DNA of 64,000 nucleotides, taken from the NCBI GenBank assembly GCA_024643365.1, contig JAHENC010000006.1, forward strand, positions 62,001 through 126,000. The letters are read 5' to 3'. Under the pieces are notes generated by a model. It saw nothing but the letters and a program-made list of their open reading frames with translations, did no database searches and was not told where the DNA came from. The position numbers were made by a program, and so were the translations under genes. The DNA is from Crocinitomicaceae bacterium. Lineage in GTDB: Bacteria; Bacteroidota; Bacteroidia; Flavobacteriales_D; Crocinitomicaceae. Numbering within the stretch: the stretch's first letter is position 1; each line of letters opens with the position of its first letter. Positions 44,662 to 56,000 of the stretch are shown piece after piece.

Positions 44662-45536
44662 GCCAATATAGCCTGAGTTTCCGTAGTGATTCGTTGACGC
44701 AGTCCATCAGAAACAGGATGCAATGGCAAGCGCATTTTCTCCAACATGATGTTTTGAACATTCAAAGAAACTTTCACTCCACCTGGATTCCCTTCTTCGA
44801 AGAACATTTTAGTGATGTTAAATAAGTCATAATGTTCTTTACGTGCGGAATCTAAATCTCCCGTCATGGAAGCATGTACCATTTTTGAGAATTTCTTTGG
44901 AAAGGCATTTGCCACAACAGAAATCACACCATCCGCTCCTGCAGCGATTAACGGCATTGTTAAGTTATCGTCACCGGAAAGCACACCGAAATCTGGACGT
45001 CTCAAACGGATAATTTCCATGATTTGTTCCATGTTTCCAGAAGCTTCTTTTACTGCGACGACATTTGGAATTTCACTCAATGCCAAGGTTGTTTCAGGCG
45101 TCATATTTGAACCCGTTCTACCTGGGACATTGTATAGAATGATTGGTAATTCCGTATAAGAAGCGACCAATTTGAAATGCTCGATAATTCCTTTTTGAAT
45201 TGGCTTATTGTAATAGGGTGAAACAGATAGAATTCCATCAACACCTTTTGGGAGTTTAGCAAAAATCCCTTCTAAAGCGCGAGTATTGTTTCCTCCGACT
45301 CCATAAACAATTGGCAATTGACCTTTATTTTCATCGATGACTGTTTGAAGCACTTCCATTTTCTCTTCTTGAGTCAATACTGGCGATTCACCTGTCGTTC
45401 CTTGAACAACTAAAAAATCAGTTCCTTCATCGATTTGCATCCGTACTAAACGACGTAATGCGTCAAAATCAATTTGTTCATTTTCTAAAAAAGGAGTTAC
45501 TAAAGCAACACCTGCTCCTGTAAATGGATTATTCAT
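44658..45536 (-). CDS. dapA: 4-hydroxy-tetrahydrodipicolinate synthase
   Basis: A 292-residue TIM-barrel lyase joining pyruvate and aspartate semialdehyde in the lysine/diaminopimelate pathway, which feeds peptidoglycan. The Schiff-base lysine K163 lies in VAVKEASGNMEQI and the catalytic Tyr Y135 in ILYNVPGRTGS; GTTGE near residue 46 is the pyruvate-binding loop. A longer frame starts at 45605, but MNNPFTGAGVALVTPF at 45536 is the standard N-terminus. The start overlaps the previous gene's end by 8 nt. Confidence 0.97.
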   Translation of the reverse strand: MNNPFTGAGVALVTPFLENEQIDFDALRRLVRMQIDEGTDFLVVQGTTGESPVLTQEEKMEVLQTVIDENKGQLPIVYGVGGNNTRALEGIFAKLPKGVDGILSVSPYYNKPIQKGIIEHFKLVASYTELPIILYNVPGRTGSNMTPETTLALSEIPNVVAVKEASGNMEQIMEIIRLRRPDFGVLSGDDNLTMPLIAAGADGVISVVANAFPKKFSKMVHASMTGDLDSARKEHYDLFNITKMFFEEGNPGGVKVSLNVQNIMLEKMRLPLHPVSDGLRQRITTETQAILA

Positions 45537-45998
45537 TTGTAGATATTTTTTTAAGCGTTTTAATAACGAAATCGAGCATTTCCGAGGGGACTTCTGAACC
45601 AGCATTTAACTGTAAATCAAAAGATGCATCTTGTTCATTAACAATGATTTTACGTTTGACAGCAGCTTCTTTTACATAAGGGAATATTTTAGCCTCTGTA
45701 TGACCAAACCAAATCATTATATCGTAAGCTCGTTGTAATTCGGTTTCCAATTGAACATCCTTCAATTTATTCCAAAAATTAAAGTCCAATGGAGAATTAT
45801 AATAAATTAAAAAATGTGGTGGCAAGGTATTTTTATCCACTTCTTTGGGGACATTCACAACAATAATGAGTCGGTCAACATTACTCGAATTGAGCATACT
45901 GTCCAACGATTTTCTAAAATCCTTTAGTTGCTCCTCGTTTTCGTAATTGAAGGCGACAAGCAAAGACTTAGCTGATTCCCAAATATTTTTACTGTTCA

Positions 45999-45999
<1 letters not shown>
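45529..45999 (-). CDS. Conserved unknown protein between ligA and dapA
   Basis: A 156-residue cytosolic protein that I do not recognise with certainty; it resembles a small family of unknown function in Flavobacteriales (perhaps DUF6913). It has no signal peptide and no obvious motif; RLIIVVNVPKEVDKNTLPPHF and an EAAVKRKIIVNEQDASFDLQLNAG strand-rich half suggest an alpha/beta fold. The start is a GTG overlapping the ligA stop by one base (TAGTG). Its end overlaps dapA by 8 nt. Confidence 0.7.
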
Positions 46000-48008
<2,009 letters not shown>

Positions 48009-48014
48009 TTAAAG

Positions 48015-48884
48015 TTACACTTTTTGCGCTTTCAACATACGTGATTTACCTTGTAAATCTTTTCGGATTTCAATATTCTCAAATCCAAATAATTGGAGGT
48101 ATTCCTTGACTTCATTTCCAAATAATTCATGAAGTTCAAAAAACAAATAGCCACCTTTAACTAATTTGAGATTGGCAAATTTGATGAGTTCTTTATAAAA
48201 AACAATTGGGTCTTCATCCTTCACGAACAAGGCCATCGGAGGCTCATGTTCAAGTACATGCGACGACATCGAAACTTTTTCTTTTTCAGGAATATAAGGT
48301 GGATTAGAAACGATGACGTCGTATCCGGTAGCTGCCGAGATAAAATGCTGACTGAAATTTAATGCGTCTTCATGAATCAATTCAATTTCAAGATTCAGTT
48401 TTTTTGCATTCTCAGCACTCAAGTCTAATGCTTCTTTAGAATAATCCAAGGCTTGCACAATGGCATTCGGGTATGTGGATTTTAATGCCAGGGCAATACA
48501 AGCGGTTCCTGAGCAACAATCAATGATTTGTTTTGGATGGGCATTTGTCTCCACAATCCAAGCCACCAATTCTTCTGTTTCTGGACGAGGAATCAATGCG
48601 CGGGAGTCACAAGAAATACTTAAACCATAAAAATCTGTTTCACCGACTAGATACTGGAAGGGAACATCGTTCAGCAATCCTTTCACGAAACTTCTCACAT
48701 ACAATAGATCGGATTCTGATAATCGTTCGCCATGATTTAACAACAAGTCACTGGAAGTCCAATTCATTCGCTTACAAATCAATTGTATCCACATGGACTT
48801 TAATTCTGTGGTAGAAAAACGGGAATCAAGCCGATCGCAAAAATAGTTTTTTGCGGATTTAAGGGTGTTATCAGGAACAAACAT
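48015..48884 (-). CDS. prmC: Release-factor glutamine methyltransferase PrmC
   Basis: A 289-residue SAM-dependent enzyme that methylates the GGQ glutamine of release factors. The N-terminal helical domain precedes the methyltransferase core: IDCCSGTACIALALKS is the SAM site, ALDYSKEALDLSAENAKKL follows, and NPPYIPE at 194-200 holds the substrate glutamine. PRPETEELVAW is also diagnostic. It overlaps the upstream SnoaL-like gene by 1 nt (TAATG) and precedes ligA by 9 bases. Confidence 0.96.
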   Translation of the reverse strand: MFVPDNTLKSAKNYFCDRLDSRFSTTELKSMWIQLICKRMNWTSSDLLLNHGERLSESDLLYVRSFVKGLLNDVPFQYLVGETDFYGLSISCDSRALIPRPETEELVAWIVETNAHPKQIIDCCSGTACIALALKSTYPNAIVQALDYSKEALDLSAENAKKLNLEIELIHEDALNFSQHFISAATGYDVIVSNPPYIPEKEKVSMSSHVLEHEPPMALFVKDEDPIVFYKELIKFANLKLVKGGYLFFELHELFGNEVKEYLQLFGFENIEIRKDLQGKSRMLKAQKV

Positions 48885-49345
48885 TATTCTTTTCGAAGCT
48901 TTATGAATTCCTTGATTTTTTCATTCTCAATGAGGACTGTCAAATTATAGTATGCGATTTTCCATTCTCCGTTTGCATCCAAAATACAAATACCACTTCC
49001 ACGGCAGGACTCCATCCATGTATCAAGATCCTCATCGAAATATGCGACTGTCCCGTTCGCCGTAAAATTCCAAATTCGATTACTTGGTTTAAAGTCCCAT
49101 GCCTTTCCTTTGTCGAAATAAGGCTTGCAAAAAGATTGAAATGCTGATTTATCCCAACGTTCGCCTGGAGCTGTTCCTAGGAAAACAAAATCTTCTGTTG
49201 TTGAATTGAAGTACTGTTGAAAGTCCGCTTTGGTTGCTGAGAAATGCCAGTTATCCACGAGTTGATTAAGACGATGCGTAACTTCCCACTGTGACCAAAG
49301 AAAAGATGTTGAAAATAAAAAAAGGATGAGTACCGATGTGCGCAT
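48884..49345 (-). CDS. Exported SnoaL-like/NTF2-like protein
   Basis: A 153-residue protein with a signal peptide (MRTSVLILFLFSTSFLWSQ). The rest has the cone-like pattern of the SnoaL/NTF2 (DUF4440-like) fold: LVDNWHFSATKADFQQYFNSTTEDFVFLGTAPGE, then YFDEDLDTWMESCRGSG and WKIAYYNLTVLI. Such domains often bind small ligands or lipids, and nothing catalytic is visible. A start at 49375 would overlap the S8 gene and lack a signal sequence, so 49345 is preferred, one base after the S8 stop. Confidence 0.8.
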   Translation of the reverse strand: MRTSVLILFLFSTSFLWSQWEVTHRLNQLVDNWHFSATKADFQQYFNSTTEDFVFLGTAPGERWDKSAFQSFCKPYFDKGKAWDFKPSNRIWNFTANGTVAYFDEDLDTWMESCRGSGICILDANGEWKIAYYNLTVLIENEKIKEFIKLRKE

Positions 49346-49346
49346 C

Positions 49347-50732
49347 TTACTTTTGTGCTTTTGCCGCTTTTTCACACATTTTCACGGCATTTTTCAAGTT
49401 GATAATTCCACCTGTCACCGATTTCGATGGAAATCCAAAACCTGTATAAACCGTTGCTGATTCTAACAAAATGGTTTTAATTGTCCACATGTCCAAACTT
49501 GGGAAATACGACTTCAACATAGCTGCCGCTCCGGCAACCATTGGCGCTGCCATGGAAGTTCCTTGTAAGTTCAAATATGCACTCTGAGGAACAGTATTGT
49601 AAATCTCTAATCCTGGCGCAAATACATCTACTGTTTCGGCCCCAAAGTTTGAAAATTCAGCCACCATTGCTTCTCCCTTTGTTCTTGTGGATGCTCCAAT
49701 GGTTAATATATTACTGAAAGGTCCCTCTTCTTGAAAATCGTAACGAGATGTTGGGAAATTTGGCTCAACATCTACATCTTTCGCATCATTTCCAGCAGCA
49801 TGAATCATTAAAACACCATTCGTATCCGCATACAACATTGCTTGATACACTTCGTATTGATGTGGCGAATAATCCTTTCCAAAGGACATGTTAATTACTT
49901 GTGCTCCGTTATCCACTGCATAACGAATAGCTAATGCAACATCCTTGTCTTGCTCGTCACCATTTGGCACGGTGCGTACAGACATAATTTTCACATTTTC
50001 GGCAACTCCATCTCCACCTTTTCCATTTCCGCGAATTGCAGCAATAATTCCTGAAACGTGTGTTCCATGTAATGCTTCCGGTCCTTCCACGTCGTTATTA
50101 CCATAATGAATATCTGTGAAATCATCTGGATTATCTCCAATCAAACTACGGTCATCGAAGTAAATATTTAAATTGTAATTTAATTGATCTTCAATGTATT
50201 TTTTAGTTTCCGCATCGAATTGTCCATTTGCCAATCCCTCTTTGTATTGAGATAAATTCTCAAGTTCACCTTCTACTTCAGCTTTTGCATTGGCATACAT
50301 GAAATATTCAGAATCATCTAACAACGTTGCAGGATCTACTCCATCGTATTTATCTTTCAATTTGGCATAAATACGGGTTTTCTCCAGACGAGCATTTTCT
50401 TGGTTCTCGCCATTTGCATTTCCTAAAAAGTTCCAACCATGAACATCATCGACATAACCATTTTTATCATCGTCAATTTTGTTTCCTGGTATTTCTTTTG
50501 GATTCACCCAAATTTTTCCTTGCAAATCTTCGTGTTCGATATCTACACCTGAGTCAATAACCGCAACAACAACCGGTTGTGACTTTTTATTTTTTAGCAT
50601 TTTGTATGCTTGATCCGTGTACATCCCTTGCCCTTCACCATTGTACCAATTTAGTGTACCGGGAATAGCTTGTGCGAATAATTGTGGAATCGAAAATCCA
50701 AAAACGATCAAAAGGTATTTTGCTGTATTCAT
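49347..50732 (-). CDS. Secreted S8 family (subtilase) peptidase, paralogue of the one at 36899-38488
   Basis: A 461-residue exported serine protease. After a signal peptide (KYLLIVFGFSIPQLFAQ), the triad is D60 (AVIDSGVDIEHEDL), H222 (LHGTHVSGI) and S393 (QGTSMAAPMVAGAA), with N315 (HAAGND). D60 and H222 are 162 residues apart. The insertion starts with the Asp-rich motif KIDDDKNGYVDDVHGW, almost identical to that of the first copy, but its remainder differs in length. The frame opens at a TTG (50747) that is inside a promoter box, so ATG 50732 is chosen. No T9SS signal. It runs into the SnoaL-like gene with a 1-base gap. Confidence 0.92.
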   Translation of the reverse strand: MNTAKYLLIVFGFSIPQLFAQAIPGTLNWYNGEGQGMYTDQAYKMLKNKKSQPVVVAVIDSGVDIEHEDLQGKIWVNPKEIPGNKIDDDKNGYVDDVHGWNFLGNANGENQENARLEKTRIYAKLKDKYDGVDPATLLDDSEYFMYANAKAEVEGELENLSQYKEGLANGQFDAETKKYIEDQLNYNLNIYFDDRSLIGDNPDDFTDIHYGNNDVEGPEALHGTHVSGIIAAIRGNGKGGDGVAENVKIMSVRTVPNGDEQDKDVALAIRYAVDNGAQVINMSFGKDYSPHQYEVYQAMLYADTNGVLMIHAAGNDAKDVDVEPNFPTSRYDFQEEGPFSNILTIGASTRTKGEAMVAEFSNFGAETVDVFAPGLEIYNTVPQSAYLNLQGTSMAAPMVAGAAAMLKSYFPSLDMWTIKTILLESATVYTGFGFPSKSVTGGIINLKNAVKMCEKAAKAQK

Positions 50733-50744
50733 GTGCTTTTTTTT

Positions 50745-50752
50745 CAAATTTA
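50745..50752 (-). promoter_or_regulatory. -7 promoter box (TAAATTTG) of the second S8 peptidase gene
   Basis: Matches TAnnTTTG on the minus strand, 12 bases before the ATG at 50732. It lies in the 60-base gap after the amidohydrolase stop. No -33 TTG at the expected spacing. Confidence 0.45.
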
Positions 50753-50792
50753 AAAATTAAACGTCAAGGATTTCATTTGGTATCACAAAATC

Positions 50793-52427
50793 TTACAATT
50801 CATCTAGGGCAAAGACCATTTTACCGCGTATAAAGGTTCTCCATGCATAATTTTGTTCAAAAGAAGGATTGCTTTCAAGGGGTTTGTCGAAGATGACAAA
50901 ATTGGCTCTTTTTCCTTTTTCTAAACTACCAAGTTCATTTTCTTGAAACGAAGAAAATGCTGCCCAAATAGTCATTCCACGTATGACTTCATCTAAACTT
51001 AAAGACTCCTGTGACAAGAATCCATTTAAGGGTTGATTCGAAGGGTTTTTACGTTGAACGGCCGCATGTATAGTGAAAAATGGATTGGTTGATTCCACAG
51101 GGAAATCTGTGCCAATTGCCAACATTCCATATTGACGCAACAACGTTTTGTAGGCGTATGCTCCTTGTAAGCGATTTTTCCCTAATCTATTTTCTGCCCA
51201 GCGCTGATCACTCGTGGCATGAGTTGGCTGAACGGAAGGAAAAACAGCATATTCTGAAAATTTCATAAAGTCAGGTGTATCAATTACCTGTGAATGTTCA
51301 ATGCGGAAACGATGATCTGGATTTCTTATGAACGCATTTTTATAAATATCGAGAATCAAAGCATTGGCAGAATCACCAATTCCATGTGTATTCATCTGAT
51401 AGCCGTGCTTTAGACAAAACTGGGCTATATTTCTCATTTCATGAACAGAAGTCAATAATAATCCATGGGAATGATGATCATCTGTATATGGTTTTTTCAA
51501 CAATGCTCCGCGAGAACCCAGTGAACCATCTGCAAAAACCTTAAAGCTTCGAATGGATAAATTTCGAAAACGATATGGTCCATTTTTGATGGCAAATGCT
51601 CTGTTTTCAGGAGAATTCATGAGCATTGCATACAATTCCAGTTTCAATTTTCCGCTGGAAATCATGGATTTAAATAACTTGATGTGTTTGAAATCGATAC
51701 CCGCTTCATGCGTTCCGGTAATTCCATATTGAAACAATTCTTCTTGAATTTCAGAAATTGCCTTCTTTACTTGACTCGATGGATAAGCCGGTAAGAGTTT
51801 TGAAACGAAATTCATGGCATTGTCAAGAAGAAATCCAGTAGGAACCCCATTGACCATTTTCACTTCTCCTCCATCGACGTTTGATCCTTTTATTTTAGCT
51901 TTTTTAAACAAGAACTCATTCACGAGCGCCGCATGTCCGTCAACTCGATACAAGCAAACAGGAATGTTTTTAAAGACTTCCGAAAGCTTTTTATTGTTTG
52001 GCATGGAATCATTTCCCCAAAGAGATTGATCCCATCCACCACCGATAATAAATTTGTTGCTAGATTTCGCAAAATACTTTTCACAGCGATAAATCACTTC
52101 ATCCATGGATTTAGCACCTGTTAAATCAACCCCCAGTTTCTGATTTGCATACATCAGTAAATGTCCATGCGCGTCTGTTAATCCTGGATAAACGTCTTTC
52201 CCTAATGCATCGATATCCTCGTCCGACCTGTATTTGTTTAAAATTTGACGCTCTGGTCCAACCTCAATTACCTTCCCATCTCGAATGGCCATTGCTTCAT
52301 GAACTGAACCCGCATCATCCATCACATGAATATTGGCATTATGAATGATTAAATCTACTTTTTGTCCCTTCATACAAGAAAACAAAAGAGATGCGAGCGT
52401 GAGTAATAAGAATGCGTATTTAAACAT
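50793..52427 (-). CDS. Amidohydrolase 3 (YtcJ-like) lipoprotein
   Basis: A 544-residue metal-dependent hydrolase. Lipobox LASLLFSCMKG predicts membrane anchoring in the periplasm or outer membrane. The amidohydrolase core shows LTDAHGHLLMYANQKLGVD (first metal-binding H-x-H), TGTHEAGIDF, the MNTHGIGDSANALIL histidines and IEHSQVIDTPDF. These enzymes hydrolyse cyclic amides or N-acyl compounds; the substrate is unknown. It lies 11 bases after the BamA-like gene on the same strand. Confidence 0.9.
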   Translation of the reverse strand: MFKYAFLLLTLASLLFSCMKGQKVDLIIHNANIHVMDDAGSVHEAMAIRDGKVIEVGPERQILNKYRSDEDIDALGKDVYPGLTDAHGHLLMYANQKLGVDLTGAKSMDEVIYRCEKYFAKSSNKFIIGGGWDQSLWGNDSMPNNKKLSEVFKNIPVCLYRVDGHAALVNEFLFKKAKIKGSNVDGGEVKMVNGVPTGFLLDNAMNFVSKLLPAYPSSQVKKAISEIQEELFQYGITGTHEAGIDFKHIKLFKSMISSGKLKLELYAMLMNSPENRAFAIKNGPYRFRNLSIRSFKVFADGSLGSRGALLKKPYTDDHHSHGLLLTSVHEMRNIAQFCLKHGYQMNTHGIGDSANALILDIYKNAFIRNPDHRFRIEHSQVIDTPDFMKFSEYAVFPSVQPTHATSDQRWAENRLGKNRLQGAYAYKTLLRQYGMLAIGTDFPVESTNPFFTIHAAVQRKNPSNQPLNGFLSQESLSLDEVIRGMTIWAAFSSFQENELGSLEKGKRANFVIFDKPLESNPSFEQNYAWRTFIRGKMVFALDEL

Positions 52428-52438
52428 GAGAAAAGGAT

Positions 52439-55186
52439 TTAGAATGGATAACCGATACCGAAGTTCAAGTAATTTGGAAGGAAGGGTTTAGGCATAATTT
52501 CCTTCACTTGTTCCAAGCTCATGTTAAATTGGTTCATTCCTTCTTGGTAATAAGTCTGACGTGTTCCCATTTCCTGAAATACCCATTTCGCACCTTTGGC
52601 AAAAGCAGGGTCGTAAATTGGGAAACCAACATCTAATCGGATGATGAAATATTCTAAATCCATCCGTAGTCCTATTCCTGAGGAGATAGCGATTTGTGGA
52701 ACAAAGGTATTCCAATGAAACTGGCTACCAACTCTACTAGCATCCTCTCTATAGGTCCAAATATTTCCGAAGTCTGTAAAAAGCGCGCCTTTAAATGTTG
52801 ACCCCAAACTAAAACGATATTCCAATGATCCCGCGAAGCGAATATCCGCAATTTGAGTAGCCAAACGATTGGTATCCAAGTGATATTTGTAGGCTCCTGG
52901 CCCTAAAGCTCGCGCCCTCCATCCCCTATTATCATTCGAACCACCACCAAAGAAACTGTAGTCATAAGGCATAGCGGTTTTCGAATTTTTATAAGGAACA
53001 CCTGCTCCAGCGGAAAGTTTAAGGTGCAACGAAGATCCAGATAATACACGCTTACTCATGATGAATTGATTATCCAAACGAACAAACTGAGAATACGGTT
53101 GATTACGAAGTAAATATTGTCCGCTTAACGTGTCCTGTCTTTCTCTAAATAGGTACAACAAGTTTCCCGCTGCATCAAATGTTGAGTTGAAATAAATAGA
53201 AGTATTCAAAGCATTTTTCCGCTCCTTCCCTTCTTTTAAATCCTTTTCCTTGTTATTGTACTCGTAGGAAAACTTAAAGTCCTGCCAAATAAATTGATTG
53301 TTATAAGTCGCATTCAAAAAAACATCATTGATTTGATTCAATTGCTCTTGAAATGCTGCACTTTTTTTGATGGAAACATATTTGATAACAGATGCTCCTG
53401 GAAGCCCCATTTGGAAAACCTGGGTCTTACCAACTAAGAATTTCCACATGTAATTTAGCTGAAAAACACTTCGGTCAAAAATACTTCGCTTCTCAATGTT
53501 GTAAGCGGTTGTCAAAACTGTTCTTGGCTTCTGACGTTTCCCTAACATTGTTACAGGTGTTGGGAATAATCCAGGTAAATCAAATTTTAAACTTGGTCCA
53601 AATTCAAAGGTGTTAAAAGTTCGTCCTTTTCCCGTACCAACCGTCTGATTCGATTGATCTTGAAAGACGAGAGGCTGAGACTCAAATCCACCTCCAAATG
53701 AAAAAGTCATTTTTCCAGCTCCTTTGTGAATATTTTTGTTTGTGTAGTTAAAGGACGCATTTGCACCAAGCAAACCAGTTGAGGATGTAAATTTAGGATC
53801 AAAGCCATAGGTTTGTTTTTTTGCTGGCTCAAGGAAATAATGTACTGCTAATTTATTTCCCGGTTGTTCGATGATTATCGGTTTGACGGAGCTAAAAACA
53901 CCCAATTGAACGATGGAACGGTAACTTCGATCCAAATAGTATTCCTTGTATTTATTATCACTCTCCAAATAGTTTTGTAACTCAAGAATGGATGGCTTGA
54001 TCCAAGGGGAGTCTCCGTTGTAGGTAACAGTAATTTTACGAAAGGGATTTGTGGTCCCAACAGGAACATGTTTATCCTTTAATTGCTTTTTGGAATAAAG
54101 GATTTCGTCATAAACCAACGAATTCGTTGTTCTTAGGAATTGAGGAGCAATGGGATCGTATAAGCTCAATTGTTGATCTTTCATCAGTTGAGCAAAACTT
54201 GCATCCATATTCGTCGTATCGGAAAGATGGAAATATACATTTGAAACAGTCATTTCAACATACGGAACTCGAATCAAACTATCCTTCTTAGTTTCTGAAG
54301 GAACATAACGATCGTCAAATTGAACTATTAAGCGAACCTTCATGGTTTGACGATTCGTGTCCGCTGAAAAAGATATACTGCTGGACGAAAATTTGTACAC
54401 TTGGTCATCCCTTAGATACTTTGCTACTAGTTCTCGGTAATCATTCAAGTAATCCGTATCGAAAGGCATTCCAAGTAGTGGATGCTCACCTGTTTTTTCA
54501 ATGTGTTTTCTCACATATGCAGCGTGCTTATCGCGCAGCAGTTTTGCACCAACGTATCGAACGGAATCAATAAAATATTGAGGTCCGGCTTCAATATTAT
54601 AAGTAGGATATGCAAAACGTTTTTTTTCGTTAATGACTAATCCTCCTGTTACATTACCATAATAATGACCTTTCTTTCGTAAATAGAATCCGAGTTGTTC
54701 TATACTCTTTTGAAATAAAATCGTGTCAAAAACAATGGGTTTTTGTCCAAATTTATATTTGACTTTTTCCTTCCAAAGAACCTTTGTGAAGGTTGCCTGA
54801 TGATATTCTTTAGGAAAAAATGTGGAGTCCCCACGAGCGATGGCCTTTTCGTTACGTTTCGCATTGATGTTTAACACCTTTTCCTTTTTTCTACTTTGCT
54901 TCTTTTCGAATTTCTGGAATTTCAATTCTCTTTTGTGCGCAACATGAGCAGAGTCAATCGCGTTGTAAATGCGCAATTTAAAATTGATGTAAAAGTTTCG
55001 TTGATTTGGCTGTTGACGTATGATTAATCCAAGGTCATACTTATCAATGGATGAATTATCTTTCAATTCAATTGTATTCGAACGAAGAAGGTATTTTCCT
55101 GCAGGTACATTACGCGTTAAATCACATGCCGTTAAAACAAACAGAAGGATAATCGCAATATTTAGTAAATTCGCTCGATGTTTCAT
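52439..55186 (-). CDS. BamA/TamA-family outer-membrane protein with N-terminal lipobox
   Basis: A 915-residue protein. MKHRANLLNIAIILLFVLTAC is a signal peptide ending in a lipobox, so it should be a lipoprotein, unusual for a beta-barrel. DLTRNVPAGKYLL then follows, a phrase common in Bacteroidota proteins of this type. The middle contains POTRA-like segments (IEQLGFYLRKKGHYYGNVTGG, then YNIEAGPQYFIDSVRYVG). The C-terminal ~400 residues alternate aromatic strands and end in F (YLNFGIGYPF), as in a barrel; SFFGGGSNDNRGWRARALGPG is the conserved BamA-like turn. It probably inserts or translocates outer-membrane proteins. A longer frame starts at a TTG (55207); ATG 55186 keeps the signal peptide. 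Confidence 0.9.
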   Translation of the reverse strand: MKHRANLLNIAIILLFVLTACDLTRNVPAGKYLLRSNTIELKDNSSIDKYDLGLIIRQQPNQRNFYINFKLRIYNAIDSAHVAHKRELKFQKFEKKQSRKKEKVLNINAKRNEKAIARGDSTFFPKEYHQATFTKVLWKEKVKYKFGQKPIVFDTILFQKSIEQLGFYLRKKGHYYGNVTGGLVINEKKRFAYPTYNIEAGPQYFIDSVRYVGAKLLRDKHAAYVRKHIEKTGEHPLLGMPFDTDYLNDYRELVAKYLRDDQVYKFSSSSISFSADTNRQTMKVRLIVQFDDRYVPSETKKDSLIRVPYVEMTVSNVYFHLSDTTNMDASFAQLMKDQQLSLYDPIAPQFLRTTNSLVYDEILYSKKQLKDKHVPVGTTNPFRKITVTYNGDSPWIKPSILELQNYLESDNKYKEYYLDRSYRSIVQLGVFSSVKPIIIEQPGNKLAVHYFLEPAKKQTYGFDPKFTSSTGLLGANASFNYTNKNIHKGAGKMTFSFGGGFESQPLVFQDQSNQTVGTGKGRTFNTFEFGPSLKFDLPGLFPTPVTMLGKRQKPRTVLTTAYNIEKRSIFDRSVFQLNYMWKFLVGKTQVFQMGLPGASVIKYVSIKKSAAFQEQLNQINDVFLNATYNNQFIWQDFKFSYEYNNKEKDLKEGKERKNALNTSIYFNSTFDAAGNLLYLFRERQDTLSGQYLLRNQPYSQFVRLDNQFIMSKRVLSGSSLHLKLSAGAGVPYKNSKTAMPYDYSFFGGGSNDNRGWRARALGPGAYKYHLDTNRLATQIADIRFAGSLEYRFSLGSTFKGALFTDFGNIWTYREDASRVGSQFHWNTFVPQIAISSGIGLRMDLEYFIIRLDVGFPIYDPAFAKGAKWVFQEMGTRQTYYQEGMNQFNMSLEQVKEIMPKPFLPNYLNFGIGYPF

Positions 55187-55195
55187 GTCCAAGTA

Positions 55196-55203
55196 CAAAA
55201 ATA
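55196..55203 (-). promoter_or_regulatory. -7 promoter box (TATTTTTG) of the BamA-like gene
   Basis: Matches TAnnTTTG on the minus strand, 9 bases before the ATG at 55186, so the leader would be only a few bases. It lies in the 29-base gap between two divergent start codons. No -33 TTG is visible. Confidence 0.45.
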
Positions 55204-55215
55204 ACAATAATCAAG

Positions 55216-55950
55216 TTGGAAAAAATTTCGCTACAAAAGATAAAATGGATTAAAAGTCTACACCTGAAGAAAAATCGGGAGAAAGAAAAATTGGTCGTAG
55301 TGGAAGGCTTAAAATTAGTCAGTGAATTGACCCTTCAATTTCCTGAGCTCGTACATTCTATTTATACAAGCACCGAAATCGACTCATCAAACTTGAATCA
55401 ATTTGACTGCTATTCATGTAACAACAATGAAATGGAACGCATTTCACAATTCAATAGTCCTTCTGCTATGATTGGACTTTTTCATGAGCCTGTAGAGAAA
55501 AAATTCAATCCAAACGAACGCATCCTTGTATTAGAAAGCATTCAAGATCCAGGAAATCTCGGCACCATCATTCGAACAGCAGATTGGTTTGGAATCAAAC
55601 AAATACTTTGCTCTGAGGACACAGTGAATTGCTTTAACTCCAAAGTCATTCAATCGTCGATGGGAAGCGCATTTAGAATTCCTGTTTTTTATGAAAATTT
55701 GATCGAATTTCTTCCAAAATTGAATTCCACCATACACGGGGCACTTTTAAACGGTGAGAAATTGGAAAATGTGAATCCAAAAGAAATAAAAATTCTCGTC
55801 ATGGGAAATGAAGGGAAAGGAATCTCTCCATCACTTCAAAAACATATCAATCAAGCAGTTACCATACCGGGATATGGGCAAGCGGAATCATTAAATGTGT
55901 CCATTGCCACTGGTATTTTCCTCCATCATTGGTCTCAATTGAAATCATAG
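55216..55950 (+). CDS. TrmH/SpoU family RNA methyltransferase
   Basis: A 244-residue SAM-dependent RNA 2'-O-methyltransferase (rRNA or tRNA target unknown). The N-terminal RNA-binding part has KLVVVEGLKLVSEL. The knotted catalytic domain has the three SPOUT motifs: LESIQDPGNLGTIIRTADWFG, ILVMGNEGKGIS and IPGYGQAESLNVSIATGIFLHHW. The start is TTG; no upstream ATG fits, and the TTG gives the usual MxxISxxxIKWIKSL opening. It is divergent from the BamA-like gene. Confidence 0.92.
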   Translation: MEKISLQKIKWIKSLHLKKNREKEKLVVVEGLKLVSELTLQFPELVHSIYTSTEIDSSNLNQFDCYSCNNNEMERISQFNSPSAMIGLFHEPVEKKFNPNERILVLESIQDPGNLGTIIRTADWFGIKQILCSEDTVNCFNSKVIQSSMGSAFRIPVFYENLIEFLPKLNSTIHGALLNGEKLENVNPKEIKILVMGNEGKGISPSLQKHINQAVTIPGYGQAESLNVSIATGIFLHHWSQLKS

Positions 55951-55974
55951 TGTCTTAATTCAAAGAAAAGGCTG

Positions 55975-55982
55975 TATTTTTG
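55975..55982 (+). promoter_or_regulatory. -7 promoter box (TATTTTTG) of the helicase gene
   Basis: Matches TAnnTTTG, 18 bases before the ATG at 56001. Its final TTG (55980) is in frame with the helicase but is taken as promoter, not start. No -33 TTG. Confidence 0.45.
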
Positions 55983-56000
55983 CAAATCCCAACTGCGAAA

